Shown here: piece by piece, positions 50,154-62,973 of the stretch | Position numbering within the stretch: the stretch's first letter is position 1 | How the letters are laid out: the number at the start of each line of letters is the position of its first letter | DNA from: Hippophae tibetana | Taxonomy: Eukaryota; Streptophyta; Magnoliopsida; Rosales; Elaeagnaceae | DNA length: 64,000 nt | Assembly (NCBI GenBank): GCA_037013495.1 | Contig: CM072801.1 | Span: 20,271,001 to 20,335,000 of the forward strand | Reading direction: 5' to 3' | Notes under the pieces: generated by a model | The model's input: only the letters and a program-made list of their open reading frames with translations | The model's database searches: none | Told to the model about the DNA's origin: nothing | Made by a program: the position numbers and the translations under genes

Positions 50154-52541
50154 CAATATTTTTGCGAGCTCTATTCAACTCTACCAAGTATGACTCACAA
50201 CGTGAATTAAGAAAGAAGCATAGTGGAAGAACAAAAAAAAAATACTTAATTTAGCACAACTAAAACAACCAACAGATATGAAAAAAACAATCTATGGTAA
50301 ACACACTAGTGATAGTGTGACTCACTAGTTCCTGTCTAGGCTAGAAGCATGCTTAAACATTGAAAATAAGACACCATGTGAATCCTGCATACATATTGAA
50401 AAAACTATAAAATATTTCCAATCACTTCAAGACCTCATATGTGATAACATATTCAATAAATAATGAACATACTTTTATAGGATGCGATCAAACAAAGTAC
50501 AACATATCTTAAGAAAAAGTTCAAAATTTGGTACATAACCAAGATAAGGAGGTACTGACTCCTTAAAGACACACAAAACTCATGCGATCATACAAAACAT
50601 AGCAAACTAATTAAAGAGTCCAACACTTGATACACAATCAAGATAAGAAGATATTGATTCCTTAGAGACTCACACCAAACTTGTATGTGAATAAAAAGTA
50701 GAAGCAATATAAATTATTCAAGAAGTAGGAAAATTAATTTAATATAGTAAAAACAATAAGGGTAACAAGATATTGAATCCTTAGAGACTCACACAAAACT
50801 CGCATACAGATGAAAAGTAGAAGAAATATAAATTAATCAGGAAGTAGAAAGATTAATTTAATACAACAAAATTAATAAATAGAAAGCTATAGGCATGCTA
50901 CACAAAAAGAAAAGAAAGCATGAAACTACATAAATAAAAAGGCTTTCAAAATAGAGTCTAAATCAAATATGTTAGTACATACACGATAAAAACTCAGACA
51001 TGCAACAACAATAAATAATAATCACATTCAGCCAATATATTAAATAATAGATATGATATTCAATTAGAAAGTAGGAGATAAATATTAAAAGTTTTATAAT
51101 CATAGTTTAACCTCAATATATTGAAACATACATGATTTAAACACATATTATACTAGCCAATCACTAGAGCATGCACAACACTATATATAACCAGGTAAAC
51201 CCACATAGAACTCATGCCTATATGGTAACATCCTTGGGTTTCTTATAGCAACCACTCGGTAGCAAACAAATCTATTAATCGATAAAAAAATTACAATCCT
51301 AATAGAAATGAAACCACCAATACCTCTATGAGTTGGGACCTTCGTCCAAACTACCTATTGTTTCTCTCGCTTGTTGCCTCCTTGGTGACTTGGAGCAACA
51401 CACAAACTCAAATTTTCTCTAAAGTCAATATTGCTCAATGTAGTGTGATTAGTAACTAACAATTAGTAAAGTGAACCACAAAGAGAACTAAAACCACGAA
51501 TTATCCATTACCACACGTGGGAACTACATTCAACCATGTACCGTATATAACTAACATGGGAAATACACTCAGTTAAACACATAGCTTATCACCACACATG
51601 CTTTGTACCAAAAACCAACTAGCAAATATCGCCTCGAGTACTCACTACTTAAGAGTATGGTTTTTCCAATTTAGTCATGAATCACTAATACCGAACAATA
51701 CTCAATGTAATAGTGGTCCAAAAATAGAAAAAAAGATGCCAATTTGATAGGGCTTTGCTACATTTTTTCTGGATGCCAAACACAAAGAGAGGGGGTAGTT
51801 AAAGAAAATCATCCAAGCTCATGGCCAACCTCACTGAGGTTCCTCGTCGACCACCTCATTAGGGGTCAGGGAAGGGTCCGATGAGGGCTTTGTTGAGGTT
51901 CTAAAAATCTCATTTTTCGTTTCTAACTGAGTAATTTTCATAAATATCCGCTCCTTTAACAAAACAAAAACATGAACGATAATATTTGCGAGCGAGTGAG
52001 CATGCATACTAAGAAAATCATCCCCGTGGTATGTGTATAACATGATTTCATACAAAGTATACCTACCTATGTGCGTATGTACATTACTGATCGTCAATTA
52101 CCAACCTTATATAAAGAAAAAGATAGATACACTAAGTAAAATATATAGATTTCTTGTTTTATAAACAGAAAGCTAACAAAATACAAAAGATTATAGGACT
52201 AACACACTTTAATTTAAGGACTTGAGAATAATTTATTTAGTTTTTTATATAGTTAATTCTTTTTTATTTATTTGGATAAATACATTAGCTTAAATAATTA
52301 TAAACATATTTAGATTTAATGGAAGCTCGTATTTTTTATTCAAAATATTACATGTTATAAGATAAGTGCTCAATTAGAATTTATTGTTTTCATATTTTTA
52401 AACTTTTAGATGTTTATTTAGTGATGTGGCATGTTATTGGCCTTTAGATTGTACTTTAGATACAACTATGGTTAAGATTTAAAGATGCTAATAAACAAAG
52501 ACCTAAGATAAAGAAGAAAATCCAAATTAAAGAATAAGTGT
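50154..52541. other. Unclassified repeat-rich DNA, no gene seen
   Basis: Less AT-biased than its surroundings, with no domain recognised on either strand. Holds a 118-bp-period repeat (separate entry) and the string matching 18.97 kb. The 88-codon - strand frame at 51831-52097 is not recognised and has no supporting context. It may be a non-coding part of an LTR element. Confidence 0.4.
50641..50880. repeat. Diverged tandem repeat, period about 118 bp
   Basis: GATATTGATTCCTTAGAGAC at 50651 recurs as GATATTGAATCCTTAGAGAC at 50769, with the following 90 bases alignable (AAAAGTAGAAGCAATATAAA versus AAAAGTAGAAGAAATATAAA). A weaker unit precedes them near 50551 (GGTACTGACTCCTTAAAGAC). Confidence 0.8.
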
Positions 52542-53128
52542 TAAGAGTGAACAAATGATCCGATCAATTTGTTTAAACTAAAAAATCCAATCCGATCTAT
52601 AGGATTCAGATAAGATTTGGATTAAAAATTATACAGTTTATTTTGATTCAGATCAAATTCAAATTGATCTATTGTATTCGATTCGAACCAAATTATTATT
52701 AAATTATAAATAAATATATATTTTATATTATATTTAAATATTATGCATACCATGATTACATTAGATTATTATTTTAACTTAAAAAATAAATATAAATATT
52801 TATAATAATTTAATAATTATACAGACAAAGTTTTTATTCTTTTCATTTTTTAGTTATGATTATAAATAATAATATTTCTTACAAAAATATAAATTTTAAA
52901 TTTAAATTTGTATATGTTGTGTTTTTCATTGATAATAATTCATAAATAAATTTCAATATCAATATGTCTCTATTTGATTCGAAAAAATATGAGTTGTTCG
53001 GTTCTGGATTGGTTCGAATCGAGTACATTATCAGATTGGATTCGGATTGAAAATCTTGAAATTTGTTTGAATCAGATCGAATTCAAATTTACCAAAAACA
53101 GACAATTTTGGTCTGATACTCACCCCTA
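52542..53128. mobile_element. hAT-type MITE with 8-bp target-site duplication
   Basis: 587 bp bounded by imperfect inverted ends TAAGAGTGAAC and (reverse complement) TAGGGGTGAGT. Identical 8-base direct repeats ATAAGTGT flank it at 52534-52541 and 53129-53136. The interior holds repeated GGATTCGGATT / TCGATTCGAACC-like strings and no open frame. The 8-bp duplication and TAGGGGTG-type end fit non-autonomous hAT elements. Confidence 0.85.
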
Positions 53129-53263
53129 ATAAGTGTAAGCATTTTTTCAGTATTTTTTAAATAAAATTCTTACTTATAGATTTATTTTACATTGCATTAT
53201 TCTGTATGTATGATTGTAGTTATCAAAACAAATATTTTTTTATTCAATCTTCTATAATGTTAA

Positions 53264-54051
53264 CACTACTACAAAATGTGGCATTTAAGTCAATATATAA
53301 AGTCGATTTTTGGAGAAAACTGACTTATAATGAATTTAATGTCAGTTCAGTGAAGAACCGAAGCTATACACGTGGATTTTTTTTTTCTCTTCTTTCTTCC
53401 CTCATCAGACACAATTTTAATTTGTAACATTGTAAAAAACACCCAAAAACTCAAAACCGAGCTTCACCTCCTCCACTCTTTTTCATTTTCTGGCCACCTA
53501 TGATCACCAATTCCAACACCGTTTAGTGGGTTTTATTCCTCTCCAAAATATCTTCCAGATCTCCTATGTTTTTGAGCAAAATACTCAAAAAATTTATACC
53601 AATTTTCTCACTTACAAAACATCATTTTTTTTCTTCATTTTCTTCAATTTGTCACTCCATCTCTTGTAAGTATTTCTATTAATTCTACGCACTTATTATT
53701 CACTTTGCGTTATTTTTTGTATATTATGTATATAAATGTTATTATATATATGTTATTATTTTTATTATGTAGGTTTTGTATAAGTATTATGAAATGGGAA
53801 AGACATAATTCAACAATATGATACTCAATAAAATATTTGTGATTTGAATTAGTGTAGTTATTTTAAAAAAAACTTTAATAATCACACAATTGTTATATAA
53901 ATTTATATGTCATTGAATACAAGTTCTTAAATAGAGTAGAAAATGAGTAAAATATGTATAAAAAAAATTAGGTTAAATCAACTTAAAATTTTAATTTTTT
54001 TCATTTAAAGTCGATTTTTAATCAACTTTAAAGCTCGTTTTTGTAGTAATA
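53264..54051. mobile_element. Non-autonomous CACTA element with TAA target-site duplication
   Basis: 788 bp starting CACTACTACAAAA and ending TTTTGTAGTAATA, whose reverse complement TATTACTACAAAA differs from the left end by two C-to-T changes. The 3-bp direct repeats TAA flank it at 53261-53263 and 54052-54054, as expected for CACTA transposons. Subterminal AAAGTCGATTTTT-like motifs occur near both ends in inverted orientation. No transposase is encoded; the open frame at 53206-53427 crosses the left end and is spurious. It ends 578 bases upstream of the HMGR start codon. Confidence 0.85.
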
Positions 54052-54079
54052 TAAATTCTAATTAAGTATTTATATTATA

Positions 54080-54354
54080 TGTTAAACTTTTAGATGATAA
54101 AAGTTTTGGTTGGAGTTAAATTTTATTTATGTGGTGATTTTATTTTTGGAGTTAATTATTTGAAGAATATATCTTAAATAAAATTTCCTTGTTATCCCAT
54201 GTGCATGAAAGATAATGCTTTGTCGATGGTATTGCTTTTATGGCTTTAAGAATTTATACATGATGAGATGTATCTTCTATACTAATATTTTTATTTTATT
54301 TACATAATCATATATTTATACTCTATTTATGTATATTGATGGCCGTCACCCACA
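54080..54354 (-). mobile_element. LTR-like fragment next to the HMGR promoter
   Basis: On the - strand TGTGGGTGACGGCCATCAAT through GTATAAATATATG to AAAAGTTTAACA, with TG...CA ends like an LTR. Bases 54200-54354 align with 49950-50153. The flanking 5-mers (TTATA and ATTTT) do not match, so the insertion boundaries are unproven. It ends about 108 bases before the HMGR TATA box. Confidence 0.45.
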
Positions 54355-54461
54355 ATTTTTATTAAAAATAAATAAAATTTAATTACAGATTTTCAAAAGT
54401 CCAACGTGCCAAACAACTCAGTACGTGCGAACTGAGTCAAAAAAACCGAGTTTACTAACCT

Positions 54462-54469
54462 TATAAATA
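54462..54469 (+). promoter_or_regulatory. HMGR TATA box
   Basis: TATAAATA lies 160 bases upstream of the HMGR ATG, in a less AT-rich context than the surrounding DNA. Transcription would be expected to start about 30 bases downstream, near 54495-54505. Confidence 0.65.
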
Positions 54470-54499
54470 CCTGAGTAATCCTGAGACACTCGCTCAACC

Positions 54500-54629
54500 A
54501 TCCCATAACAAATCAAATCAAATCAAACACAAACTTTTTAGTAAAATTCTCCTTCATTTCCTTATACCACTTTTCTCTCCCCTCTCTCTCTCTCTCTTCG
54601 TTATCAGATCTCTCGGACAAACTTCGTCG
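54500..54629 (+). promoter_or_regulatory. HMGR 5' untranslated region with CT-rich tract
   Basis: No ATG occurs between the presumed start and the HMGR ATG, so translation should begin at 54630 without upstream ORFs. A pyrimidine tract of CTCTCTC type covers about 54570-54598, common in plant 5' leaders. Three AAATC repeats lie near 54510. The exact 5' end is inferred from the TATA box. Confidence 0.55.
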
Positions 54630-57018
54630 ATGGATATCCGACAGCAATTGACCACGACGGCAACCAAACCTAATAACAAGACAAGTGATCAGCAACCCAT
54701 GAAGATGAAGATGAAGATGGTTAAGGTGATTGATAATAATGAAAACCCAAAACCCTCTGATGCACTGCCACTTCCTCTGTATCTCACCAACGTTGTCTTC
54801 TTTACTTTGTTTTTCTCTGTCGTTTACTTCTTGCTTACTCGTTGGCGTGAAAAGATCCGAAATTCAACACCTCTTCACGTCGTTACGCTCTCTGAGATCG
54901 TAGCTCTCGTTACCTTTGTTGCTTCGTTTATTTACCTGTTGGGTTTCTTCGGCATTGATTTTGTTCATTCTTTGATTCGTCCTTCAGCTGATGTTTGGGC
55001 TGCTGATGACGACGACGAGGATGTGATTGTTAAAGAAGATTCCTGCAAAGTGCCTTGTGGGGCTTCTCTCGATTGCTCGCTTCCTCAAACCGCACCACCA
55101 GTTGTTTCTCCACCCAAACAAGCTGTTTCCAAGGTGAGGGAGCCAGTTATCAATCCAGCAACAACCGAGGAAGATGAAGAGATTATCAAGTCTGTGGTGT
55201 CTGGGAAGACTCCTTCTTATTCGTTGGAGACTAAGCTCGGCGATACCAAAAGGGCTGCGGCTATAAGGCGTGAAGCGTTACAGAGAATGACTAGGAAGTC
55301 GCTTGATGGGTTGCCATTGGAAGGCTTCAATTATGATTCGATTTTGGGTCAATGTTGTGAAATGACAGTTGGGTTTGTGCAGATTCCAGTTGGGATTGCT
55401 GGGCCTTTGTTGCTTGATGGGAGAGAGTACTCTGTACCCATGGCAACTACTGAGGGTTGCTTGGTGGCTAGCACTAATAGGGGTTGCAAAGCTATTCATT
55501 TATCTGGTGGAGCTACCAGTGTTTTGTTGAGAGATGGAATGACTAGAGCACCAGTTGTAAGGTTTAACAGTGCTAAGAGGGCTGCTGAATTGAAGTTCTT
55601 TTTGGAAGATTCTGCTAACTTTGAGACCTTGTCCATGGTTTTCAATAGGTTGGTTGAATTTTAAATTCTGGGTTATGTTTGGTTTTTCTTAAAGTTTCAT
55701 GCTTTTGATATGTTACAGTAAATGTCTGAACGGTTATTTTTTGGTTGGTATAACAGTTCAAGTAGATTTGGTAGGCTTCAGAGCATCAAGTGCGCAATTG
55801 CAGGGAAGAATCTGTTTATGAGATTTACCTGCAGTACAGGTGATGCTATGGGAATGAACATGGTGTCAAAGGGTGTTCAGAACGTCATGGATTATCTCCA
55901 GAACAATTTCAGTGACATGGATGTCATGGGCATCTCTAGCAACTTTTGTTCCGACAAGAAGCCTGCTGCTGTGAACTGGATTGAAGGACGTGGCAAGTCA
56001 GTTGTCTGTGAGTCTGTCATCAAAGGTGACGTGGTGAAGAAAGTATTGAAGACCAGTGTAGATGCTTTGGTGGAGCTTAACATGCTCAAAAACCTCACTG
56101 GTTCTGCCATGGCTGGAGCCCTTGGTGGATTCAATGCCCATGCAAGTAACATCGTTTCTGCTATCTACATAGCCACCGGCCAAGATCCGGCACAGAATGT
56201 TGAAAGCTCTCACTGTATAACAATGATGGAGCCTTTAAATGATGGACAAGATCTTCATGTCTCTGTCTCCATGCCTTCCATTGAGGTAATTTAGTTGTAA
56301 CTTGTATTCTTTTTCATTTAAAAATTCTAGGATTGCCATGAGTAAAATATCATAAACAAAAAAACAATATTAAATTTTTTCACTGCTGTAGAATTATCAT
56401 CAAACTTTAAATTGTTACAAAATTACCACCAAATTTTACATGCCATCACTATTAGTTTGTGAAAAAGTTAACAAAACCATTTTAACGGTAATAATACTCA
56501 TATAACTTTTTTGGATTAATTTTTTAACAAATTTTAACAATTATGATATTTATGTAACTTTCTTTATGTTAGTTTTTTTTTTTTTGACAAATTTTAATCA
56601 TAATGGTATTTATGTAATAATAATACTTAAAGTTAGTTTTGTAATATTCTAAAATTTAGTGGTATATATTCTTGTAACAACTATCATTCATTCGTTCTAA
56701 AATTCTCTTACATTATGTCTTTAGTAATCGAAGATTTTATCTCATGTTGCTTCTTGTTATTCTCTGCAGGTTGGTACAGTTGGAGGTGGTACCCAACTAG
56801 CATCACAAGCTGCTTGCTTGAACTTGCTTGGTGTGAAGGGTGCAAACAGAGAAGTACCAGGAGCAAACTCAAGACAACTAGCTGTAATTGTGGCTGGTTC
56901 TGTTCTTGCTGGAGAGCTCTCCCTCATGTCTGCTCTAGCAGCTGGACAGTTGGTCAACAGTCATATGAAATATAATAGATCAAGTAAAGATATTACTGCT
57001 ATTGCTGCCACTTCCTAG
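54630..57018 (+). CDS. HMGR: 3-hydroxy-3-methylglutaryl-CoA reductase (HMGR), three exons
   Basis: Exons 54630-55648, 55757-56285 and 56770-57018 (598 residues), joined by GT-AG introns of 108 and 484 bp. The enzyme reduces HMG-CoA to mevalonate with NADPH, the committed step of the cytosolic isoprenoid pathway, on the ER membrane. Visible: variable N-terminus with KMKMKMV run (residues 24-31); membrane segments about 51-69 and 90-109; acidic linker near 125-132; catalytic domain from about 185. Catalytic residues are E275 ([11 protein letters not shown]), K407 ([10 protein letters not shown]), D483 (GQDPAQN) and H581 (SHMKYNRSS). Cofactor motifs are GDAMGMN (near 369) and GTVGGGTQ (517 on). 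S587, six residues after the histidine, is in the position of the regulatory phosphoserine. Length fits the plant family. Oddities: T246 in EMTVG where plants usually have P, serine at the exon 1/2 junction, and no third intron. Confidence 0.95.
55649..55756 (+). other. HMGR intron 1
   Basis: 108 bp, GTTGGTTG donor and ATAACAG acceptor, phase 2, splitting a serine codon AG|T. The ORF-based reading into the intron stops at TAA near 55662. An alternative acceptor TTACAG at 55718 would put exon 2 out of frame, so 55756 is chosen. The position after VFN is the conserved first intron site of plant HMGR genes. Confidence 0.9.
56286..56769 (+). other. HMGR intron 2
   Basis: 484 bp, GTAATTTAG donor and CTCTGCAG acceptor, phase 0, AT-rich, between MPSIE and VGTVGGG. 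This is the conserved second intron position of plant HMGR genes. Confidence 0.92.
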
Positions 57019-57300
57019 GGAGTATACAATATTCCATCATTACTGAGGCTTCAAATAACTCAAGATTGTTGGGCATCAAGAGAAAAGAATTGACGAATGA
57101 AGAATTGACTAAACATATGAAGCCTTAAAATAAAATATAAAAAAATAGGAATTTGCACTGTTTACTCTTTTTCTTTGGTTTGTCTTGTTTGTATCAAAAG
57201 CTTCTTCAGGAACTTGAAATTGTGTACAACCGTGGAGAAGTTTAGTATAAGTACTTTTACTTCTAGATTGTAAGCTGTATCATTAGTAGATAAAATATTT
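57019..57300 (+). terminator. HMGR 3' untranslated region with poly(A)-signal-like string
   Basis: AATAAA at 57129-57134 lies 111 bases after the stop codon, and T-rich and GT-rich stretches follow (57160-57250). Plant poly(A) signals are loose, so the cleavage site cannot be placed by eye. Confidence 0.45.
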
Positions 57301-60300
57301 TAATTCAGGAGTATCACGTAAATTTTAAAAAATAATATTATTTATTACTTATATTTTATTTTTAAAAAATATTATATACATCTTAATGTAAATATATATT
57401 TAAATTATTGAGTTTACTGTATGTTTAATATTATTTATTTTTTATTTAATTATATAATATAATTTTTTCATAAATAAAATTAAAATATATGTTTTTCAAA
57501 AAAAATTAATATAAAAAAATTAATTCATATCAGAATTAATTAATTTTTTTTTATATTTGGTAGTTGACAGGAAAGCCTAAATCTCAGTATTATTAGCTTT
57601 TAAAATCGTATCTTTCCCGTATGTATATGTGGTAGGTAGTCAGGTAGTAGTTGACAATCATAATTAAGAGAAGATTTGCAAATCTCTTGTTATTAGGGGA
57701 ATCATGCACAAACAGTTTAAAATTTCCAAGTAATTAGCTGCAGAAACCTTATATGTTTTATCGGTAGCCGGTGAGTAATGCATTAGCTACAGAAACAATT
57801 ATGCAAGTTGGCTCCTAAAACGTTTTATCCATGATTGTGAGCTACATATATATAATTGTATAACCACGCCATATAATAACGTTACATTAATATACAAAAG
57901 ATGAATATTCAACTACTCAATATAATTTATATGTCAATTATTTAAAGATTTTTGTATAACTTTTTTAATTAATTTAAACAAATTTACATACGAAAAATAC
58001 TTAAGATTGCCATTCAATTAATTAATACTGTTTATATGTCAATTATTTTAAGATTTTGTATAAAAAAAATTAAATTTAAATTAATATTTTAAATTTTTAT
58101 CTACATTAGTGGTATTGATTTCTTTTTCCATTTTTTTTATTGGGTCAAATTAAGCAAATCTTAATATATAGACTGCTAGAATTTTGGTTTGCAGTGAAAG
58201 TGAATGACAAAGAAGTGTTTGGTGTGCCTTGTATTTGAACCGATGATGTTGAGGATACAAAGATTAATTGTAATCCACATACATATCATAAAGCAATATT
58301 AATTAATATTTTTGATGACCTGGTTTTTAATGAACGGGTAAGTCGTTCCTATCAATTCAAATAGCTTCAGCTGCTAGTGCTTGGTTTAATATTGTACGTG
58401 GATTCCCTACCTAGCTTTTATGGCATATATATTGCTTTCCCTGAAAACCATGTGGTTTAAAGTCATGATGTATTTTTAACCAAAGCAACCACTAGGAAAT
58501 GTAGGATCCCAAGCTAAGTTTCCTTTTAAGGCTTGTATATAAGACTGAAACTTAAAATCATAGATTCATGATATATAGTCTTGAGTCACCCAAGCAAGCT
58601 ATAGTTATTTCTTGTTAAAGAAGCTAGTTATTACATGTGATATTTTCGGATGTATCAAATATGTGTAATCAATAAGTGGACTAAAATTTCAAATTTTTAA
58701 ACTATTTTGTTTTTCATTTTAACAGTTTTTATCTACATTTATACTAAATATTGATGGTACATATTATGAAACACAAAGAATAAAATTAGACTCAAACAAG
58801 ATAGTGATTATTTTGTTCCTCGTTTAAAGAGAGATAAATTTCACCTATATTTGATTTATAGTAAAATATATTTTTAATTAAAATAATTTAAAAAAACCAT
58901 AATAACACAGAGTATTTATCATAAAAAACCGCTAAAACATGATCGAGTTCTACTAACGACTCATCTACACTCAAAAAAATACTTAATTATTGATTTAAGT
59001 AAAAAAAAAAGATGCATAGGTGTTATTTCATACAATTCTAGTTTCATAATTCCTACCATATGGCAGATACGGTGGAGAAATTATTTTGGTTTTAGAATAC
59101 TATTTGATTGTTGTTTTAAACTATGGTTATTTCATTAGTATCTTTTATTTGATTGTTGTTTTAAACAATGTTATTTTATTAATATCTTTTAATGTTCCTT
59201 TAACCTTCTAAATTTTGGATTATACACCATACTAACGTGTCACGTAGAATTAGTTTGCCATAATTATTGGAGGATATAAGTTGAAGTAATATAGAATATT
59301 TAGATATAAAATAAATTAAGGAAATTATACTAATAATTTTTTTTAAAAAAAATACTAAAATTTTAATTTTTTATTAAATAAAAGGAATAGTACATATGCG
59401 ATTCAAATTTAAGTACACTATTATAAGAATTGAAAATCGTACTATTTAAAACATAAGTTAATCTCTAAAATTATAAGAGTTATTTATCATAAGTGAACAA
59501 AGTGCTATTTCTACGTATTCAACATAGAGGCATGTGGTTGCTGAGATTCAAATTTTATAACTAATTGGACAACCAATTTTCAACAAATTAGTAGTAGTGT
59601 TCATAGTTAAATTTTTATTAGAAATATCCCACAATCAGTAATCAAAGTAGATATGGCTAAAATTATATTTATTGCTAGTATGCATAATTTAGAAAGTAAG
59701 GCTAGCTACATTCAAAAGATTAACCTTTCTTTGGACAAATATGTATAAAAGGTTGATTATATATGCATTTACGTTTGGTTCACCATTAAGTTTTCCAATT
59801 GAAATGTAGGTAAAGTATGAAACTGATATTTTGTATAAAGTTGACAACGTAACAAAATTAGCTTAATTAAGGTGCTATTGAGACACGATTAACAATTACT
59901 TTTTTTATTAATCTTTTAAGAAATTAATTTCCTTCAAATTTATAGTCAATATGTAGTGTAAAATATTTGAAATTAAACAATTGTAAATAATGAAAAAAAA
60001 AGTAATAAATTTAGATAAGAATCACACTAAAATAAACTAAATTTAATATTTGAATATCTAGATCTATAATAATTATGATAAATGAAAGGATTAATGTCCG
60101 TAATTTATTTTTAAGATAGATTATTTTAATCATTTTATTTTTTATTAACTTATATCAATTCTATTTATTTTAAAATTGAAGTTTTAAAAAGTTTGCGTGA
60201 AATATGTTTTGATATTATATTTGAGTATAGATATTTAATACAAATGTTTAAAACTTGTTTTGATATTCTATTACCAATAAATTTGTCATTCAAGGTTTAT

Positions 60301-62973
60301 TTAGATATATAAAAATGTTTAAAATTAGAATCTCAATTAAATTAAGTGATGAATACAATTATATAAAAAAACATAAATTATAAGAAAATTAGTCTAAGAA
60401 AATCCTTGTATTGAAACACAAAGGAACTTCAAAGACATATATCATATCTTAGTAAGTTTGGTGTAAGATAACATTCTTAAATTTTATAAAAATTATGTCA
60501 CTTATAATCCTTATGAACTCTAGCATATCATTATATTTAATTAATGTGAGATATTATTCTTTAATATTTATCTTAAAGTGTAGGTCTTTGTCTCTTGTTT
60601 ACATTGTATTTTTTGCCTATTTATTTATATTATATTTTATTTTGATTATTTATCTCTTTTTAATTTTGTAAGATCCATCTCAAATTTTTTTTGAGTACGT
60701 GATATATAAAAACCTATAAGAATTATAAACCTTCTAATATCAAAAGGTTAACTTAATAGTTAAAAACAACTATAATCTTTATAAATTTTATCGTAATATT
60801 GTATTTAATCAACTTAAAATATTACTCTTAATAAGAGAATATATATAACTCGGGGAACAAAAATAATTAAAATAATATAGGAAAGTTTATTTATGGAATA
60901 GAATTGTAAACTCACAAACAAATAAACTTATAGATTTATAAACTTATACTCTTTTATTATTATAGATTTATAAACTCACAAAAAAATTAAAAATTACAAA
61001 TCTACCATTAATTTATTGCCTTTATCGAATTATTACACATGTTCTTTTCGTTTTATTTTCATAATTAACGGCAAACCAAACATATGATAGTTTTTTCCAA
61101 CTAATTGTGCACTTAAATGACATTTTTGTCACTGCTACAATTATATGTTAGATTTGTAAATTTTTCGTAAATACTGTGGCAATTTATTAACTCATCCTTA
61201 TATTTATACAATATGTTTTGCAGTAAGCAGAACCACTATGGACCATTCATTTCTTTTAATAGTCTACCTGATGAAGTTATTTCTTTCTTGTAGTATTGTT
61301 TTAAATTTTTGTATTTGTCTTTGAGAGAGACAAGTAATGTCATAATTTTTTCTTTAAATAATAATTAAAAATTAACACACGATTTACACACATATTTTCT
61401 TAATATTTATTAAAAATATATACTATTACGTTATAAAATAATTAATAATTAATACAATATACATAATTAAATAAAATACAGGAAGAGTAGGAGGAGTAGC
61501 AATAGCGAGTGTACGTACATGCAATAAATACATTTTGTTTTGTCCTACGAGAAAAATGCAATATAGACTTTTGAAAAGAACCCCCATTTGATGTTTGTTT
61601 GACTTGCAAAAAAGTTTGCGTGAAACACATTTTGATCATTTTTTTTTTTCAATATGACATTCATCATATATATAGTATTCTCTTTGCTTGTACTCGTTCT
61701 TTAAGTAAAAAAAGAGAACCACAAAAACATGACAGTACGATACACATAATTGAAACCACATATATTAATTAGAGAAACATTACACAAATTTTTTAAAAAT
61801 TATTTATATAAAAAATAATATTATTTAATATCTTAATTATAAAAAAATATCAATTAAGATAAAAATATAATATTTTAATAATTTTTTAATGATAATATTT
61901 TTTACCAATTGATTAAATATAATTAAAATATGAATATTTAATAATATAAAGTAATATTTAATATGAAAAATAAATTCAAAAAAATATTATTTTTAATATT
62001 TGTTAATTGTTACTGTTTTATTTTCATGTTTTATTAATTTTTAATATTATTTAAAATTAAAATATATATTTAAATTACTTTTTATTTGAATATTATTAAT
62101 GTTGATTTTTCTTAAATAATTTCATGTTAAATTTTATTTTTATATTTGTTAAAACTTATATTTTAATCCCATTTTAATTACTTGATATAAAATAATATTA
62201 TTTTAATAAAAAAATATTAAAATAATATAACTTTTCTTTAATTGATCACTTTTTTTATAGATAAATAACTAAATAACACATTTTATAACCTAATAAGACT
62301 AAAAGATACAAACGATATAATTTAAAAATCAATTAATTATTTATTCACACTCTGAATTAAGAGCCTAGACAACTTATCATTATAACATAAACCTTCTTTG
62401 GTAGCTACGCAAAGAGTCTTAATTTTGTTACAATTTGGTACGAGAATTGAATTTATATCATATTTTAAATTATTGTATAGTGTATAAGCAACACAAAATA
62501 TTTAATTCTAAAAATTAACTTCAAAGATATAAATCCTATATTATTTATAAATATTACATTAACATTTTTATTTATTAATATATGATACTTATTTTATTCA
62601 TTAACACCCTTGAAGTGAGTCGATATTGTCATGCTCCTATATCAAAAGCAAAAACAAATACTCCAGTGTTGTTATGCTTATGATTTTCTACCAATAGCTT
62701 GGATCACCACACTCTTATGACTTTATTTTGCATTTTCCTGAGAAGAAAATAAATTCTGAGAAAAGTCCCTGGCTATAATAACAATCACCCATTCAATCAC
62801 AGTCTAAATAAGTCCAATTTAAAAAAACAAAATGTATCAAATTAATCTAATCGGAAGATTTGGAACCAAACTATTCAAAAAAACATTTGAGAACAAGTTA
62901 TTCTAAATAAAAGATTGGGATTGAATTATTTCAATAAAAAAATTTAGGAAATAAATGATCACCATAAAAATTA
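57301..62973. other. AT-rich intergenic DNA, no gene recognised
   Basis: No ORF with coding character on either strand. 58310-58640 is less AT-biased and contains CTTGTATATAAGACTG near 58533, which looks like a TATA box with a following leader, but no coding exon follows. The 65-codon frame at 61442-61639 is low complexity. No repeat shared with the rest of the window was noticed before 62974. Confidence 0.45.

Noticed and set aside
51831-52097. 88-codon - strand frame as a possible host gene
   Set aside because: No recognisable domain, no neighbours or exon signals, and it lies in repeat-rich DNA.
55722-55756. An ATG inside HMGR intron 1 that is in frame with exon 2
   Set aside because: Splicing from 55648 to 55757 restores the continuous conserved protein; an internal start would lack the first third of the enzyme.
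55278-56213. Antisense frames of 71-86 codons across the HMGR exons
   Set aside because: They are shadows of the HMGR coding sequence on the opposite strand.
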